Assembly (NCBI RefSeq): GCF_014645815.1
Contig: NZ_BMML01000002.1
Coordinates: 511,924 to 575,923, forward strand
Length of the DNA stretch: 64,000 nt
Source of the DNA: Streptomyces fuscichromogenes
GTDB lineage: Bacteria > Actinomycetota > Actinomycetes > Streptomycetales > Streptomycetaceae
Direction of reading: 5' to 3'
Shown in pieces: positions 63,311 to 64,000 of the stretch. The notes beneath the pieces were generated by a model, which did no database searches, had not been told where the DNA came from, and was given only the letters and a program-made list of their open reading frames with translations. How positions within the stretch are numbered: the first letter of the stretch is position 1; every line of letters starts with the position of its first letter. A program made the translations under genes and the position numbers.

Positions 63311-63431
63311 CCGGAGTACGGGAATTCGTTCGAGCAACTTGAGTACGCGTACTCAGGACCGCGGCACGGTCATGCCCCGACGATGCAGTGAGGGAGAGCA
63401 CACTCGCCGACCGGCCACGGGGGAGACGACG

Positions 63432-63773
63432 ATGGAATCCGGCCCAGTCCGCACCCTAGTCCGGCTGATGCTCACCAACCGCCTCTCGTTGGCCTACCTC
63501 GGCCTGGTCGCCGTCGTCATCGCCAAGGCCGCCGTCGACTCCGCCCACGCGGACGAGCACGGTTCCGACTACGCCTGGCTCTGGCCGCCCCTGGTCACCT
63601 TCCCGGTGTACCCGCTGCTCTCGGCGCTCTGCCGGACGGCCTGGCGCCCGGACACCCCGAACTGGTTCTTCGTCGGCACGGTCGTCGCCTCGGCGCTGCT
63701 CCAGTCCCTGGCCCTGGGCGCCCTGCGACAGGCCGTCCTGGCCCGGCACCGCCGCTCCCTCCGCTCCTGCTGA
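63432..63773 (+). CDS. Small membrane protein, possibly SCO4225-like
   Basis: 113 residues with three hydrophobic segments (about 15-32, 44-66 and 78-97). The start is ATG at 63432 with GGGGGAGA upstream, reading MESGPVRTLVRLMLTNRLSLAYLGLVAVV. It resembles small Streptomyces membrane proteins of the SCO4225 type, but this is uncertain. Function unknown; the C-terminus is basic (RHRRSLRSC). Confidence 0.65.
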   Translation: MESGPVRTLVRLMLTNRLSLAYLGLVAVVIAKAAVDSAHADEHGSDYAWLWPPLVTFPVYPLLSALCRTAWRPDTPNWFFVGTVVASALLQSLALGALRQAVLARHRRSLRSC

Positions 63774-63895
63774 CGACAACGACACCTGGCTCCGTGACGC
63801 GGCGACCGTGCACGGTGGTGCTGACGTGCGGGCTTCCGGGAGCGGGGCAGGACCACCTACGCGAGGGAACCGGTGCGACGCGGCTACGTTCCGCG

Positions 63896-64000
63896 CTAGA
63901 CCCGCTCCGCCGCTCCCACGGCCGCGCGGATCTCCGGTGACTCCAGCCGCTGCGCCGCCCGCTCGGCGGTGGCGCGGGCCCAGCGGCCGTTGGTCAGCGC
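63896..64000 (-). CDS. 3' end of a gene that continues past the window
   Basis: The last 34 codons and stop of a - strand gene: ALTNGRWARATAERAAQRLESPEIRAAVG then AAERV. It has GC-rich third positions and a helical, amphipathic pattern. Too short to assign a family; it could be the C-terminus of a synthetase, transferase or regulator. Confidence 0.45.
   Translation of the reverse strand, partial: ALTNGRWARATAERAAQRLESPEIRAAVGAAERV

Overview
The window is a stretch of Streptomyces chromosome. The evidence is very high GC with G/C-ending codons, many GTG starts, GTGA/ATGA-coupled operons, families typical of the genus (tricorn-type protease, ECF41 and SigE-family sigma factors, MmyB-type regulators, a GAF-SpoIIE phosphatase with an ATPase domain), and a family of GC-rich dispersed repeats. 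Gene order also fits: phoH - ybeY - corC-like - cytidine-deaminase-like - era - recO - uppS - zur - glyS is the conserved actinobacterial backbone known from mycobacteria. Here accessory blocks break it up.

Layout: (1) 1-4.6 kb holds the end of a tricorn-type protease, then HIT, RNase Z and an adenosine/adenine deaminase. (2) 4.6-10.6 kb holds an MFS exporter and a D-glucarate catabolic locus (divergent IclR regulator, kdgD, gudD) with a PfkB kinase. (3) 10.8-16.5 kb holds a lone FAD-binding dehydrogenase subunit, then phoH-ybeY-corC-yjbR, an S66 peptidase and a deaminase-like protein without zinc ligands. (4) 16.9-20.1 kb holds three secreted or surface genes that look like an actinobacterial WxL / WxL-interacting-protein module. 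(5) 20-22.7 kb holds amtB-glnK and era. (6) 22.8-29.4 kb holds a secreted AMIN-like protein, a regulator/oxidoreductase pair, a beta-glucosidase with its MFS transporter, and a protealysin-like M4 peptidase beside its emfourin-type inhibitor. (7) 29.6-31.5 kb holds leuA behind a leucine-rich leader peptide.

(8) 31.7-38.7 kb holds a TerB-like protein, a secreted sialidase, two ECF sigma factors with accessory membrane proteins and a TetR/SDR pair. (9) 39-45.5 kb holds a five-gene dipeptide-type ABC importer operon with a permease-ATPase fusion and a NanA/DapA-family lyase. Together with the sialidase it suggests sialic acid scavenging. (10) 45.6-53.9 kb holds recO (preceded by a degenerate duplication of its own 5' end), uppS, a secreted histidine phosphatase, zur, znuABC and glyS. 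(11) 54-64 kb holds an EEP-family nuclease, an aldo/keto reductase-TetR operon with a clear palindromic operator, a secreted protein, a GAF-SpoIIE-HATPase phosphatase, a divergent MFS/MmyB-type regulator pair, a small membrane protein and a truncated gene at the edge.

The GC-rich dispersed repeat occurs about ten times. Most copies are intergenic and four fill gaps between convergent genes. One pair forms a very long hairpin, and two copies are translated in frame inside transporter genes. No tRNA, rRNA, IS element, CRISPR array or phage module was seen.
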